NCBI GenBank assembly: GCA_052085365.1
Contig: JBQDFP010000002.1
Span: 210,027 to 274,026, forward strand
Direction of reading: 5' to 3'
Source of the DNA: Canibacter sp052085365
Lineage (GTDB): Bacteria > Actinomycetota > Actinomycetes > Actinomycetales > Microbacteriaceae
DNA: 64,000 nt
This document shows positions 44,418 to 53,127 of the stretch, in pieces (positions within the stretch are counted from its first letter, which is position 1; the number at the start of each line of letters is the position of its first letter). The translations under genes and the position numbers were made by a program. Under the pieces are notes generated by a model. That model was not told where the DNA came from, did not search any database, and saw only the letters and a program-made list of their open reading frames with translations.

Positions 44418-44528
44418 CCCCGTAATGTGTGTACGATAACAGGCGCGCGACCGCGAATTCACAGTGAACGGTCGCAAAATCGGTAAGAATACTGGTCGTT
44501 TTTACCGACGGTACGTAAGGAAGTCACG

Positions 44529-45956
44529 GTGAAGCCCAGAGCTAACATGCGACGGCAGCAAGCGAGTCACCTTCGCCGCGCAATGAATTCGGTACCGGCT
44601 CGGTTCGCGATTCTCGTGTTTACACTGCTGATTTTCGTGTGGATGACGCTGCTTGCCCTCCCAATATCGTCAGCTGATGGCACCCCGACGCCGATGATTG
44701 ACGCGTTGTTCACTGCAGTATCGGCGATCTGTGTGACCGGACTGTCAACGCTTGACATGGCCACACACTGGAGCGTCTTTGGCGACGTGGTGATCGTGTT
44801 GGGTATGCAAATCGGTGCAATCGGTGTGCTCTCACTCGCGAGTATTCTCGGGCTAACCGTTAGTCGACGTTTAGGACTCAAACAGCGACTGCTTGCAGCG
44901 GGGGACTCCAATCCGATGCAAGCAGCGAAGGCCACCGGTGGCGATAGCGATGCAGTCAAGCTTGGCGACATGCGCGGACTCCTCGGCATGATTGCCGGGA
45001 GCACGATTGTGCTCGAGCTTGCACTCACCGTGTTGATGTTGCCACGGTTGCTGGTTGAAGGGTATTCGTTCTGGAAAGCACTGGGCTATAGCCTCTACCT
45101 CGCTTCAGCGTCGTTCACAAATACCGGGTTTGTGCCGCTCGAAAACGGTCTCGACGCATTCTTCGGTGGGCCATACATGCTTGGCATCATGTCTATCGGT
45201 GTGTTTTTAGGGTCGATCGGTTTTCCCGTGCTGTATGCGCTGTGGCGATACGTGCTTGGCGGCGGTTGGAAGGCGCACAAACGTCTCGGACTGCATGCAA
45301 AACTTACGTTGACCACCACCATCATTCTGCTGATTGCCGGCTGGATCGCGATCGCTGGTCTCGAATGGGACAACCCGAATACGCTCGGATCTCAAGGGTT
45401 TTGGGACACCGTTCTACATGCCGGGTACACGTCGATGATGACCCGGTCGGGTGGATTCGCGATCATTGACCCCGCAGACATGCAGGGCTCAACTCATCTG
45501 GTCCTCGACATGCTCATGTTTGTTGGCGGAGGTTCGGCCTCAACCGCCGGTGGCGTGAAAGTCACAACACTGGCGGTACTGTTCTTAGCGGCATACTCCG
45601 AAGCGCGAGGCTACTCAGATATTCAAGCGTTTGGCCGGAGGATCCCCTTCGAGCTCATGCGGGTCGCCGTTTCGGTTGTGATTTGGGGTGCCACGATCGT
45701 CGCGACAGCAACCATTATTTTGACCCACCTGACCGGCGAACCACTCGATCGAGTGCTGTTTGAAGTGATTTCTGGTTTTGCGACCTGCGGGTTGAGCACC
45801 GGGCTCACCGAAGAATTACCGACGGCGGGTAAAATTGTCCTTGCCGCCACAGTTTGGGCGGGCCGTGTGGGCACCGTCACCCTCGCAGCAGCGGTCGCAG
45901 CGTCGAGCCGTTCGCGTTTGTTCAGATATCCCGAAGAAAGGCCGATCGTTGGTTGA
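44529..45956 (+). CDS. TrkH/KtrB-family potassium uptake protein
   Basis: The membrane subunit of a Trk/Ktr potassium channel, 475 residues with the usual repeated M1-P-M2 units. Pore-loop selectivity segments can be seen at SAICVTGLSTLD, ASFTNTGFVPL, TRSGGFAIID and ISGFATCGLSTGL. The length suits the shorter KtrB-like group. GTG start with TAAGGAAG upstream. The regulatory subunit gene overlaps its end by 8 nt. Confidence 0.93.
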   Translation: MKPRANMRRQQASHLRRAMNSVPARFAILVFTLLIFVWMTLLALPISSADGTPTPMIDALFTAVSAICVTGLSTLDMATHWSVFGDVVIVLGMQIGAIGVLSLASILGLTVSRRLGLKQRLLAAGDSNPMQAAKATGGDSDAVKLGDMRGLLGMIAGSTIVLELALTVLMLPRLLVEGYSFWKALGYSLYLASASFTNTGFVPLENGLDAFFGGPYMLGIMSIGVFLGSIGFPVLYALWRYVLGGGWKAHKRLGLHAKLTLTTTIILLIAGWIAIAGLEWDNPNTLGSQGFWDTVLHAGYTSMMTRSGGFAIIDPADMQGSTHLVLDMLMFVGGGSASTAGGVKVTTLAVLFLAAYSEARGYSDIQAFGRRIPFELMRVAVSVVIWGATIVATATIILTHLTGEPLDRVLFEVISGFATCGLSTGLTEELPTAGKIVLAATVWAGRVGTVTLAAAVAASSRSRLFRYPEERPIVG

Positions 45957-46614
45957 TATTCAACATGATGCTCCCGTGCTGGTGGTGGGACTTGGACGGT
46001 TTGGTGCCGCAACTGCAGGGCAACTTGATCGGCTCGACCGTGAAGTGCTGGCCGTTGACACCGACCCAGTCCTAGTGCAGAAATGGTCTGAACGTGTCAC
46101 CCACGTGGTGCAGGCAGACGGCCGATCTATTGAAGCGCTGAAACAGATCGGTGCCGCAGACTTTGAGGTCGCGGTCGTGGCTGTCGGTTCGTCGATCGAA
46201 TCAAGCGTGCTCGTTGCTGCAAACCTCGTCGATATTGGAATCCCGCAGATTTGGGCGAAAGCCATCTCTGCGTCACACGGAAAAATCTTGGAACGCATTG
46301 GCGTCAATCACGTCATTTACCCCGAACGCGAGGCGGGGGAGCGCGTGGCACACCTCGTCAACGGGTCAATGCTGGACTTTATTGAATTCGCTGATGATTT
46401 TGTGCTCGCCAAAATGTATCCGCCGCGGTCCATCCAGGGCGTTCCGCTGTCGGAATCGGGTGTGCGCACCCGACACCGTGTGACAGTAGTAGGTGTGAAA
46501 CCACCCGGGCAGCCCTTTACCTATGCGACGCCTGACACTGTAGTGACCGGACATGACCTGATCATCGTCTCCGGCACGAACTCGCATGTTGAACGGTTCG
46601 CTGCCATGGGCTAG
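45949..46614 (+). CDS. TrkA/KtrA-type potassium channel regulatory subunit
   Basis: A 221-residue cytosolic partner of the adjacent channel. Residues about 8-130 form an RCK_N Rossmann domain (VVGLGRFGAATAGQL, acidic VDTDP at strand 2), and the C-terminal 80 residues an RCK_C domain. It has a single RCK unit, as in KtrA. The TTG at 45949 is chosen because AAGAAAGG lies about 5 nt before it. Confidence 0.93.
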   Translation: MVDIQHDAPVLVVGLGRFGAATAGQLDRLDREVLAVDTDPVLVQKWSERVTHVVQADGRSIEALKQIGAADFEVAVVAVGSSIESSVLVAANLVDIGIPQIWAKAISASHGKILERIGVNHVIYPEREAGERVAHLVNGSMLDFIEFADDFVLAKMYPPRSIQGVPLSESGVRTRHRVTVVGVKPPGQPFTYATPDTVVTGHDLIIVSGTNSHVERFAAMG

Positions 46615-46623
46615 ATCGGGTGG

Positions 46624-47523
46624 TTAGTTTCCGTCAGCGAGCTCCTGGGACCGTCGCACAGCTGCGGCGAGCGCTTCGTCTGCGACAGTAGCAAAATCGC
46701 TGCCCAGAAACACGTTAATCGCCTGTTCAGTAGTGCCGTTCGGGCTGGTTACGTTACGACGAAGCTGAGCGGGTTCCTCGTCGGAAGTTTTCATGAGGTT
46801 TGCTGCCCCAATAACGGTGTTCTCGGCAAGGAGCTTCGCTTGGTCGTGCGTAAAGCCGAGGCGTTCTGCGGCACTCGTGAGCTGCTCGGTAAACCAGTAG
46901 ACATATGCTGGACCTGACCCTGACACGGCAGACAGCGCATCAATCTGTGATTCCGGTACGACCAGTACTTCGCCGACCGTTGCAAAGACGTCACGCGCGA
47001 CGGTGACTGCTTCCTCGGTGGCCTGCGGGGTTGCGGCAACACCGGTCACTCCGAGCCCAATGAGTGACGGCGTATTTGGCATGGCACGGATTGCCGTCAC
47101 ATTGTTCGGCAAGAGCTCGGTCATTGAATCGAGGGTGATACCCGCGGCGACACTCACCACAATTGAGCCCGGTTCAAGGTCGGCCGCAACTTCACGAATC
47201 ACGTCAAGAATCATCCACGGCTTTACGGCGAGCAGTATGACCTGTGCTCCACGTACTACGGCACGGTTTGCGTCCGCATTCTCCTCGAGCGATTCTGCTG
47301 ACACATCTGTCGCGTCTGCAAAGCGCTTCGCACTTGCCGCCGAGGAGGTGGTGATCCGAATCGGGCCATGCGTATGCACGTCGGGTGATCGGAGCCCTGA
47401 AAGAATGGATCCACCCATTGAACCCAGTCCAAGAATTGAAATTGCTGGCAGATTTGGGGTGGCATCGCCGGGGGAATCTGAATGTCCGGTCAATGATTCT
47501 GGTGATTTTGACTCTATTGGCAT
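46624..47523 (-). CDS. proC: pyrroline-5-carboxylate reductase
   Basis: Last step of proline synthesis. The 299-residue product has the NADP-binding ILGLGSMGGSILSGL after a 27-residue extension, ending in the conserved RNVTSPNGTTEQAI signature of proC. The unusual extension is kept because TAGAAT lies 6 nt before the ATG, consistent with a leaderless start here. Confidence 0.94.
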   Translation of the reverse strand: MPIESKSPESLTGHSDSPGDATPNLPAISILGLGSMGGSILSGLRSPDVHTHGPIRITTSSAASAKRFADATDVSAESLEENADANRAVVRGAQVILLAVKPWMILDVIREVAADLEPGSIVVSVAAGITLDSMTELLPNNVTAIRAMPNTPSLIGLGVTGVAATPQATEEAVTVARDVFATVGEVLVVPESQIDALSAVSGSGPAYVYWFTEQLTSAAERLGFTHDQAKLLAENTVIGAANLMKTSDEEPAQLRRNVTSPNGTTEQAINVFLGSDFATVADEALAAAVRRSQELADGN

Positions 47524-47529
47524 GCACTC

Positions 47530-47535
47530 ATTCTA
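47530..47535 (-). promoter_or_regulatory. -10 box (TAGAAT) for leaderless proC mRNA
   Basis: On the minus strand TAGAAT lies 6 nt before the ATG at 47523. Confidence 0.55.
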
Positions 47536-47586
47536 AGATAAAGAGAACAAACAGATAGATTGTCAGCAGGAATGGAGCTATTCGGC

Positions 47587-47907
47587 ATGAGTGTGCAAGA
47601 CAGATTAGAGCCCGTCACTGGTGGTCTTGACCGTCTAGAAAAGGCGCTGCTCGAAATCAACGACATTCATCATGTCATTCGAATTGAACAGTTTCAGGTA
47701 TCTGATGGATCGGTTCTTGTCGCCGCTAAAGTCTCACTCGATGCTGAACTTGCGATGCAGCAGGTCTCAATTGTTGTTGCGCTTGCAGAACGTCGCATCC
47801 GGCGGGTTGTTCCCAAGGCGGAACACATTTACATCACGCCCGACGTCTATATTGACCAGCATGATGCTCCGAGTACCAGCGCGATTGTCACGCTCAGCTA
47901 TGACTAG
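47587..47907 (+). CDS. orphan CDF-type C-terminal (ZT_dimer-like) domain protein
   Basis: A 106-residue protein resembling the cytosolic dimerisation domain of cation diffusion facilitators: ALLEINDIHHVIRIEQF, SVLVAAKVSLD, RRIRRVVPKAEHIYITPD. No membrane part precedes it; the upstream DNA is the proC promoter. It is thus either a real stand-alone domain or the remains of a transporter gene. ATG 47587 has GGAG about 8 nt upstream; a TAGATT -10 box lies at 47556. Confidence 0.55.
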   Translation: MSVQDRLEPVTGGLDRLEKALLEINDIHHVIRIEQFQVSDGSVLVAAKVSLDAELAMQQVSIVVALAERRIRRVVPKAEHIYITPDVYIDQHDAPSTSAIVTLSYD

Positions 47908-47929
47908 TCAGGTTTCCTAACGAGACAAA

Positions 47930-47965
47930 AATCGGGGGTGTGGCATTGTTGCCGCACCCCCGATT
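47930..47965. terminator. bidirectional terminator between the CDF-domain gene and aspS
   Basis: AATCGGGGGTG-t-GGC and GCC-g-CACCCCCGATT form a long hairpin with one mismatch and an ATTGTT loop, between two converging genes. Confidence 0.85.
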
Positions 47966-47978
47966 CTTCGTTATGCGC

Positions 47979-49328
47979 TTATGGCTTCAATCGGGTTGGT
48001 CCACGGAACAGGTACGTCACTTCGCGAATCGATTGCTGCTCAAGCATCAGCATCAGTACGCGGGCAAGCCCCATTCCGAAGCCGCCATGTGGGGGAATAC
48101 CGTACCGGAAGAAGTCCAGGTAAAACTTGAGTTCTTCGGGGTGCAGCCCCTTCTCAATTGCCTGCTGTTCAAGAATCTCGATCCGGTGTTCACGCTGAGC
48201 ACCCGTTGAGATCTCGGTGCCGCGATAAATGAGATCGTAGCTGCGGGTGAGTGACGGGTTGTCGTCGTGACGCATGTGGTAGAACGGGCGAATTGATTCG
48301 GCGTAGTCCGTCAGGAATACGAAATCATGGCCGTACTCTTCTTTCACATATGCGAAGATCTGACGCTCGCCCTCGGGGTCCATGTCGTCGTCGGCGCGGG
48401 GAACTTCGTAGCCTCGCTTTTTCACGATTTCTTTTGCTTCGGCGAGCGGGATGCGTGGGAACGGACGTTCGGGAACTTGCAGGTCGATGCCGAAATACTT
48501 CTTGATTTCTTCGCCGTGTTTTTCTTTGACCGCAGCAAAGCCCGCAACCATAAGTTCTTCATGTAGTTCCATCACGTCTTCGTGTGATTCAACCCAGCTG
48601 AATTCTGCGTCGACTGATGTGAACTCGGTGGCGTGACGTGAGGTGAATGAAGGATCTGCACGGAAGGCAGGACCGACCTCGAATATTCCGCCAAACCCGG
48701 CAGCCTGAGCCATCTGCTTATAAAACTGTGGGCTCTGCGCGAGGTAGGCGGTGCCTTCAAAGTAGTCGAGTGAAAAGAGTTCAGCCCGTGACTCTGAGGC
48801 GCTCGCCATCAGTTTCGGGGTGTGCACCTCGATAAAATCGCGTTCGATCCACACCTGACGCAGCGCATGCTCGAAGGTGGTTTGAATGCGGAAAATAAGG
48901 TTCTGCTCGGGTCGACGTAGGTCGAGGAAGCGCCAGTCGAGACGGACATCGAGACCTGAGTCGGCGGCTACGGGGTTTTCAGGTAGCGCTTTCGAAGTGA
49001 TGTCGAATTCATCGATCTGAATTTCGACGCCTCCGAGCTTGACACGTTCATTGTGTTGGAGCTCACCGGTGACGATCGCGAAACTCCCGTGGGGAAGTTC
49101 AGCGATCTTGTGGGTGAGTTCGTAACGATGTGGATCCTTCGGGTCGTCAGACTCCGGGTCCAGTTCGCGCATCACCCCACCGTTGACGAGCTGGACCGCG
49201 CCAGTCTCGTCACGCAGCACAACAAACTGCACATGGCGCTGGTCGCGCACCTTCTCTACCCATCCAGCAACCGTTACCGGTCCGTCCTGATGGTCGGCCA
49301 AATCTTGTATAAGTACTCGTTCGATCAC
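47979..49328 (-). CDS. aspS: archaeal-type aspartyl-tRNA synthetase (probably tRNA-Asp/Asn charging)
   Basis: A 449-residue class IIb synthetase. An OB-fold anticodon domain (residues about 1-105) is followed directly by the catalytic core with motif 2 (FEVGPAFRADPSFTSRHATE) and motif 3 (HGGFGMGLARVLMLML). There is no bacterial GAD insertion, which makes bacterial AspRS about 590 residues long. The short form is the archaeal/eukaryotic type, often non-discriminating and working with GatCAB to make Asn-tRNA. GTG start with a -10 box (TAGAAT) 6 nt upstream. Confidence 0.92.
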   Translation of the reverse strand: MIERVLIQDLADHQDGPVTVAGWVEKVRDQRHVQFVVLRDETGAVQLVNGGVMRELDPESDDPKDPHRYELTHKIAELPHGSFAIVTGELQHNERVKLGGVEIQIDEFDITSKALPENPVAADSGLDVRLDWRFLDLRRPEQNLIFRIQTTFEHALRQVWIERDFIEVHTPKLMASASESRAELFSLDYFEGTAYLAQSPQFYKQMAQAAGFGGIFEVGPAFRADPSFTSRHATEFTSVDAEFSWVESHEDVMELHEELMVAGFAAVKEKHGEEIKKYFGIDLQVPERPFPRIPLAEAKEIVKKRGYEVPRADDDMDPEGERQIFAYVKEEYGHDFVFLTDYAESIRPFYHMRHDDNPSLTRSYDLIYRGTEISTGAQREHRIEILEQQAIEKGLHPEELKFYLDFFRYGIPPHGGFGMGLARVLMLMLEQQSIREVTYLFRGPTRLKP

Positions 49329-49334
49329 CCGTCC

Positions 49335-49340
49335 ATTCTA
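49335..49340 (-). promoter_or_regulatory. -10 box (TAGAAT) for leaderless aspS mRNA
   Basis: On the minus strand TAGAAT lies 6 nt before the GTG at 49328. Confidence 0.55.
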
Positions 49341-49383
49341 AGGGAGATATGTCGAGCGCGGAGAAGCAGACGTTTACAACCGA

Positions 49384-49417
49384 TTGTCATAAGTGGAAAT
49401 AATATGACATATTATTT
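49384..49417 (+). promoter_or_regulatory. palindromic operator and promoter of the second ABC operon
   Basis: AAATAATAT-GAC-ATATTATTT (49397-49417) is a perfect palindrome with 9-bp arms. A -35-like TTGTCA precedes it (49384-49389), and TATTAT inside the right arm can be the -10, though the 20-nt spacing is long. A regulator bound here would block the promoter of the downstream transporter operon. Confidence 0.5.
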
Positions 49418-49499
49418 GGCGGCATACCTCGTGCCTCTTTAAGCTAGCTGCGTTGCCCACTAGGGCCCAATGAATTCCGCGAAAGGACTCCCTACAAAA

Positions 49500-50366
49500 A
49501 TGTCACGCACCTTAAGGACCCTCACTGCAGTGGGCGCCGTTGCCGCCCTCACCGCCGGGCTCGCAGCATGCTCAGGTGGCGAGGGCGATCAAGCAAGCGG
49601 TGAACAAACGCTTGTCGTTGCCACATCGGGTTCGCCAAAACCCTTCACGTACAAAGATGACTCAGATGAGCTCACCGGGTACGACATCGAAATTTTGAAA
49701 CTTATTGATGAAGCTCTCGATGATGTGACCCTCGACTACCAGGTGACAGACTTCCCAGCAATGTTCGCGGGCCTCGATTCGGGTCGATACAACCTGGTCG
49801 CAAATAATCTCTCGACGAGTGAAGAACGGAAAGAAAAATACGACTTCGCTACGCCGCACACCCATCACATTTTTGGTGTGGCCGTGCCCGAAGACTCCGA
49901 TATCACCGAATTCAGTAGTTTCGAAGAGTTTGCAGGTCTTACCGCATACGGTGAACCCGGCCTGAACTTCACGCAGATCCTCGAAACGTATAACGAGGAA
50001 AACGCAAACAAGGCCATCGAGATTGACTACACTGAGGCGGATATTGCTAGCCAGTACCGTGCACTAGCCGCCGGTCAAGTCGATTTCATGTTCAACGACA
50101 AAGTCGTCTACGACAAGGTGACTGAAGACAGTGACCTTCCACTGAAGTTCATCCCAGTACCCGACGAATATCTCGCAGATTTCGGTACGAGCTTGTACTC
50201 AGCGTTTGCGTTCTCGAAGCAGACCCCGAACGTTGACCACATTGTTGAAGAATTCAACGCTGAAATTGAAAAGCTCGGCGAAGATGGCACGCTACAAAAG
50301 CTGTCAGAAGAATATGTCGGCACTGACATTTCGTCATACCGCGGCAAAGAGGACACCACGGAATAG
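49500..50366 (+). CDS. ABC transporter substrate-binding lipoprotein, amino-acid/cystine type
   Basis: A 288-residue family 3 binding protein with a lipoprotein signal (lipobox GLAAC, Cys24). The binding domain starts TLVVATSGSPKPFTYKDDSD, then LTGYDIEILKLIDEAL; FPAMFAGLDSGRYNLVANNLS is typical of the TcyA/TcyJ/FliY group for cystine and related sulfur amino acids. The ATG at 49500 follows AAAGGA; an in-frame start at 49470 is less likely. It is first in the operon. Confidence 0.9.
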   Translation: MSRTLRTLTAVGAVAALTAGLAACSGGEGDQASGEQTLVVATSGSPKPFTYKDDSDELTGYDIEILKLIDEALDDVTLDYQVTDFPAMFAGLDSGRYNLVANNLSTSEERKEKYDFATPHTHHIFGVAVPEDSDITEFSSFEEFAGLTAYGEPGLNFTQILETYNEENANKAIEIDYTEADIASQYRALAAGQVDFMFNDKVVYDKVTEDSDLPLKFIPVPDEYLADFGTSLYSAFAFSKQTPNVDHIVEEFNAEIEKLGEDGTLQKLSEEYVGTDISSYRGKEDTTE

Positions 50367-50373
50367 GTCGTAC

Positions 50374-50414
50374 AACGACGCCTGGGTAGCACACACGCTG
50401 CGCCAGGCGTCGTT
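50374..50414 (+). terminator. hairpin between binding-protein and permease genes
   Basis: A perfect 12-bp stem (AACGACGCCTGG with CCAGGCGTCGTT) and 17-nt loop without a T tract. Such hairpins often hold up part of the transcript and stabilise the binding-protein message, giving more of it than of the permease. Confidence 0.65.
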
Positions 50415-50453
50415 GCTTGTGTCGCAACCCCCACCCAACCTGATTGAGCTCAC

Positions 50454-51287
50454 GTGAATATCATCGATTTCAAGGCAATCGTCGACTATACGATCGACCT
50501 ATTGCCGTTCATCCCCATGACACTTGTTTTGAGTGTGCTGGCGACCGCTCTGGGCACCATCATCGGGCTCGTGCTCGCACTCATCAAAATCTCGCAAATC
50601 CCGGTTCTCAGTCAAATCAGTGCCGTCATGGTGTCGTACCTGCGTGGCACGCCCATTCTGGTGCAACTGCTCTTAAACGTGAACGCGGTCCCGATCGCAG
50701 TGCTGTACAGCAACCACTATTTTGGGACGCAATGGAATGCTGCCGCAGTATCACCGTTCATTATCGCGGCCCTCACCTTTGCCCTGCACGAAGCGGCATA
50801 CAGTTCAGAAAGTATTCGTGCAGCGCTGTTATCAGTTGATGCTCGAGAAATTGAAGCCGGCCAAGCGCTCGGTATGACCTCTTGGCAGACCCTCAAACGC
50901 ATCACCATTCCCAAAGCGAGCGTCGTCGCGTTTCCGACGCTGGTGAACCAGTTCATCGGCATGATCAAACAGTCGTCACTTGCCTTCCTCGTGTCCGTGG
51001 TTGAAATCACGGCGCAAGCCAAAATCATTGGTGGCCGTGACTACAAGTTCTTTGAGGCATACCTTGCAACCGCGATTCTGTACTGGGCGCTCACCGTCAT
51101 TGTCGAACAGCTGGCACGCTATCTCGAACGCAAGCTCCAAAAGCCCGCACCAAAAAAACATCACCGGGCTAAATCCCGGAACGGAAGCGAACCACACGAA
51201 TTGCACAACGCCGCTGAACCCGTCACAGTCGGTGACCGATCGTCTCCGATAGCAAGCGAGATTCATCGAAGGGAGAACGAAGCATGA
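50454..51287 (+). CDS. amino-acid ABC transporter permease
   Basis: A 277-residue HisM-type permease with the EAA loop (EAGQALGMTSWQTLKRI, about residues 140-156) and the family segment LHEAAYSSESIRAALLS. MVSYLRGTPILVQLLL near residue 60 is typical. The start is GTG. The C-terminal 45 residues are basic and hydrophilic. It overlaps the ATPase gene by 4 nt. Confidence 0.92.
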   Translation: MNIIDFKAIVDYTIDLLPFIPMTLVLSVLATALGTIIGLVLALIKISQIPVLSQISAVMVSYLRGTPILVQLLLNVNAVPIAVLYSNHYFGTQWNAAAVSPFIIAALTFALHEAAYSSESIRAALLSVDAREIEAGQALGMTSWQTLKRITIPKASVVAFPTLVNQFIGMIKQSSLAFLVSVVEITAQAKIIGGRDYKFFEAYLATAILYWALTVIVEQLARYLERKLQKPAPKKHHRAKSRNGSEPHELHNAAEPVTVGDRSSPIASEIHRRENEA

Positions 51288-52045
51288 TCTCGATCGATAA
51301 CATCACCAAGTCCTTCGATGACCGAGTGATCCTCGATGATGTTTCACTCTCCTTTACTGAAGGCGAAGTGACCGCGATTGTCGGCCCGTCAGGAGCCGGA
51401 AAATCTACTCTGTTGCGTTCAATCGACATGCTCGAACGACCCGACTCGGGCAGCATCACCGTAGGGAATCTCACCGTTGAGGCAGCGAGAGCGTCAAAAA
51501 AAGAAATTCTCGAGCTGCGCCGACGCACCGCCATGGTGTTTCAGCAATTCAACCTGCTCAGTCGAAAAACCGCGCTCGAAAACGTTGCTGAGGGGCCGAT
51601 CGTCGTTCAGCGAGAAAACAAACAAGCCGCCCTCAAACAAGCGGCCGAGCTGCTCGATCGTGTCGGTCTGGCAGAACACTCACATAAATACCCCACCCAG
51701 CTTTCTGGCGGCCAACAGCAACGCGTGGGCATCGCACGCGCGCTCGCCATGAAACCCGAAATTTTATTGCTTGACGAACCCACTTCAGCGCTCGACCCTG
51801 AACTCGTTGGCGGAGTGCTCACCACCATTCAAGAGATCGCTCGCGAGGGCCAAACCATGGTGATCGTGTCGCACGAAATGAACTTTGTGCGACAAGTTGC
51901 GCAGCGCGTCGTCTTTCTCGAAAACGGGCGACTGCTTGAAGATGCAAGCCCAGAAAAATTCTTCTCAGTCCGCGCAAACGAACGCACCCGGGCCTTCCTG
52001 CATGACTACCATCTCGCGCAAGGAACACCCGAATACCAGATTTGA
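51284..52045 (+). CDS. amino-acid ABC transporter ATP-binding protein
   Basis: A 253-residue ATPase with Walker A GPSGAGKST (about residue 34), Q-loop VFQQFNLL, signature LSGGQQQR, Walker B LLLDEPTSALDPE and H-loop VSHEMNFV. It is closest to the polar amino-acid class, like the ATPase at 10287. Completes a one-permease uptake system with the two genes before it. Confidence 0.94.
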   Translation: MISIDNITKSFDDRVILDDVSLSFTEGEVTAIVGPSGAGKSTLLRSIDMLERPDSGSITVGNLTVEAARASKKEILELRRRTAMVFQQFNLLSRKTALENVAEGPIVVQRENKQAALKQAAELLDRVGLAEHSHKYPTQLSGGQQQRVGIARALAMKPEILLLDEPTSALDPELVGGVLTTIQEIAREGQTMVIVSHEMNFVRQVAQRVVFLENGRLLEDASPEKFFSVRANERTRAFLHDYHLAQGTPEYQI

Positions 52046-52084
52046 TCGCAACTGCGTGATCCACACTTAAAAAAGGAGACCCAC

Positions 52085-53119
52085 ATGGCTACCGCCCCCA
52101 AAAACCTCGGTTTCATTCACCTCGTGCCATTCGACCGTGACAACCCTCGGCAGGGATTCAACGACGCAATCGAACTGCTGAAGTTTGCCGAAGAACTCGG
52201 TCTTGACAGTGGATGGTTCCGCACGCGACACATGCAGTACGGTCTGCCATCACCAGCAGTGCTCTATGGAGCGCTATCGCAGGTGACCGAACACATTGAG
52301 CTAGGTAGCGCCGTGATTCCGCTCGAGTTCGAAACTCCGTACCGGCTCGCCGAAGACCTCGGCACCGCAGACGTGCTCACCGGCGGGCGTATTAACACGG
52401 GCCTCAGCGTGCACCCGCCACGTTACGGCGATGAAATTAGCGACCGTGTGTTCGACCAGGGGTGGCGTGAACAGGACTACAGCTACGAGCGTATTGAAGA
52501 GCTTCGGCGACTGCTCGCGGGTGACGCAGTCCGTGAAAAACCCGCCTATGACGGTATTGGCGGCGATATTGATTCTGAACGTGTCGAGCCACACAGCCCG
52601 GGCATTACAGACCGGCTCTGGTACGGGGGTGGATCTGCCCGATCAGCAGAATGGACTGGCACGGCCGGGTTGAACTGGCTCGTGAGTAACATTTCAACCA
52701 ACAGTTCAGGTGAGTTGCGTGACTTTGGTGAAAACCAGGCCGAACAGATCGAAACGTTCCGTTCTGCATGGGACGCGGCAGGACACGGCCGTGTGTCACG
52801 TGCCGCAGTCGCGCGCGTGATTGTGCCAACCGATGGCGCAACTCCAGAGCAAGTCGCAAAATACCGGGCCTATGCTGAGGCCCGCACCCCGCGGACGGAG
52901 CAAGTGCACCGCGGCAACACGATTATTGCGAAAGACGTACTTGGCTCAACTGACGAGATCGTGGAGTTCATCACGAACGACCCCGCATTCCAGGCGGCTG
53001 ATGATTATATTTTCGAGCTGCCCTTCGAGATGGAACTCGCGGACTGGAAACAACAGCTTGAACAGCTCGCTACCAAGATTGGCCCGGCGCTCGGCTGGAC
53101 TTCAAACTACGCACACTAG
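52085..53119 (+). CDS. LLM-class flavin-dependent monooxygenase
   Basis: A 344-residue bacterial-luciferase-like oxidoreductase (TIM barrel, FMN). The N-terminus has GFIHLVPFDRDN, then WFRTRHMQYG; the core contains AEDLGTADVLTGGRINTGLS and YSYERIEELRRLLAG, common to the family. It starts 39 nt after the ATPase with an AAAAGGAGA ribosome site. Together with the acetyltransferase gene downstream it recalls the Bacillus subtilis ytm operon, where such enzymes break C-S bonds of N-acetylated S-alkylcysteines. Substrate inferred, not shown. Confidence 0.88.
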   Translation: MATAPKNLGFIHLVPFDRDNPRQGFNDAIELLKFAEELGLDSGWFRTRHMQYGLPSPAVLYGALSQVTEHIELGSAVIPLEFETPYRLAEDLGTADVLTGGRINTGLSVHPPRYGDEISDRVFDQGWREQDYSYERIEELRRLLAGDAVREKPAYDGIGGDIDSERVEPHSPGITDRLWYGGGSARSAEWTGTAGLNWLVSNISTNSSGELRDFGENQAEQIETFRSAWDAAGHGRVSRAAVARVIVPTDGATPEQVAKYRAYAEARTPRTEQVHRGNTIIAKDVLGSTDEIVEFITNDPAFQAADDYIFELPFEMELADWKQQLEQLATKIGPALGWTSNYAH

Positions 53120-53127
53120 GATCGCGC

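Noticed and set aside
49404..49442. Short frame MTYYLAAYLVPL before the ABC operon as a leader peptide
   Set aside because: It starts inside the palindrome without a ribosome site and probably upstream of the transcription start.
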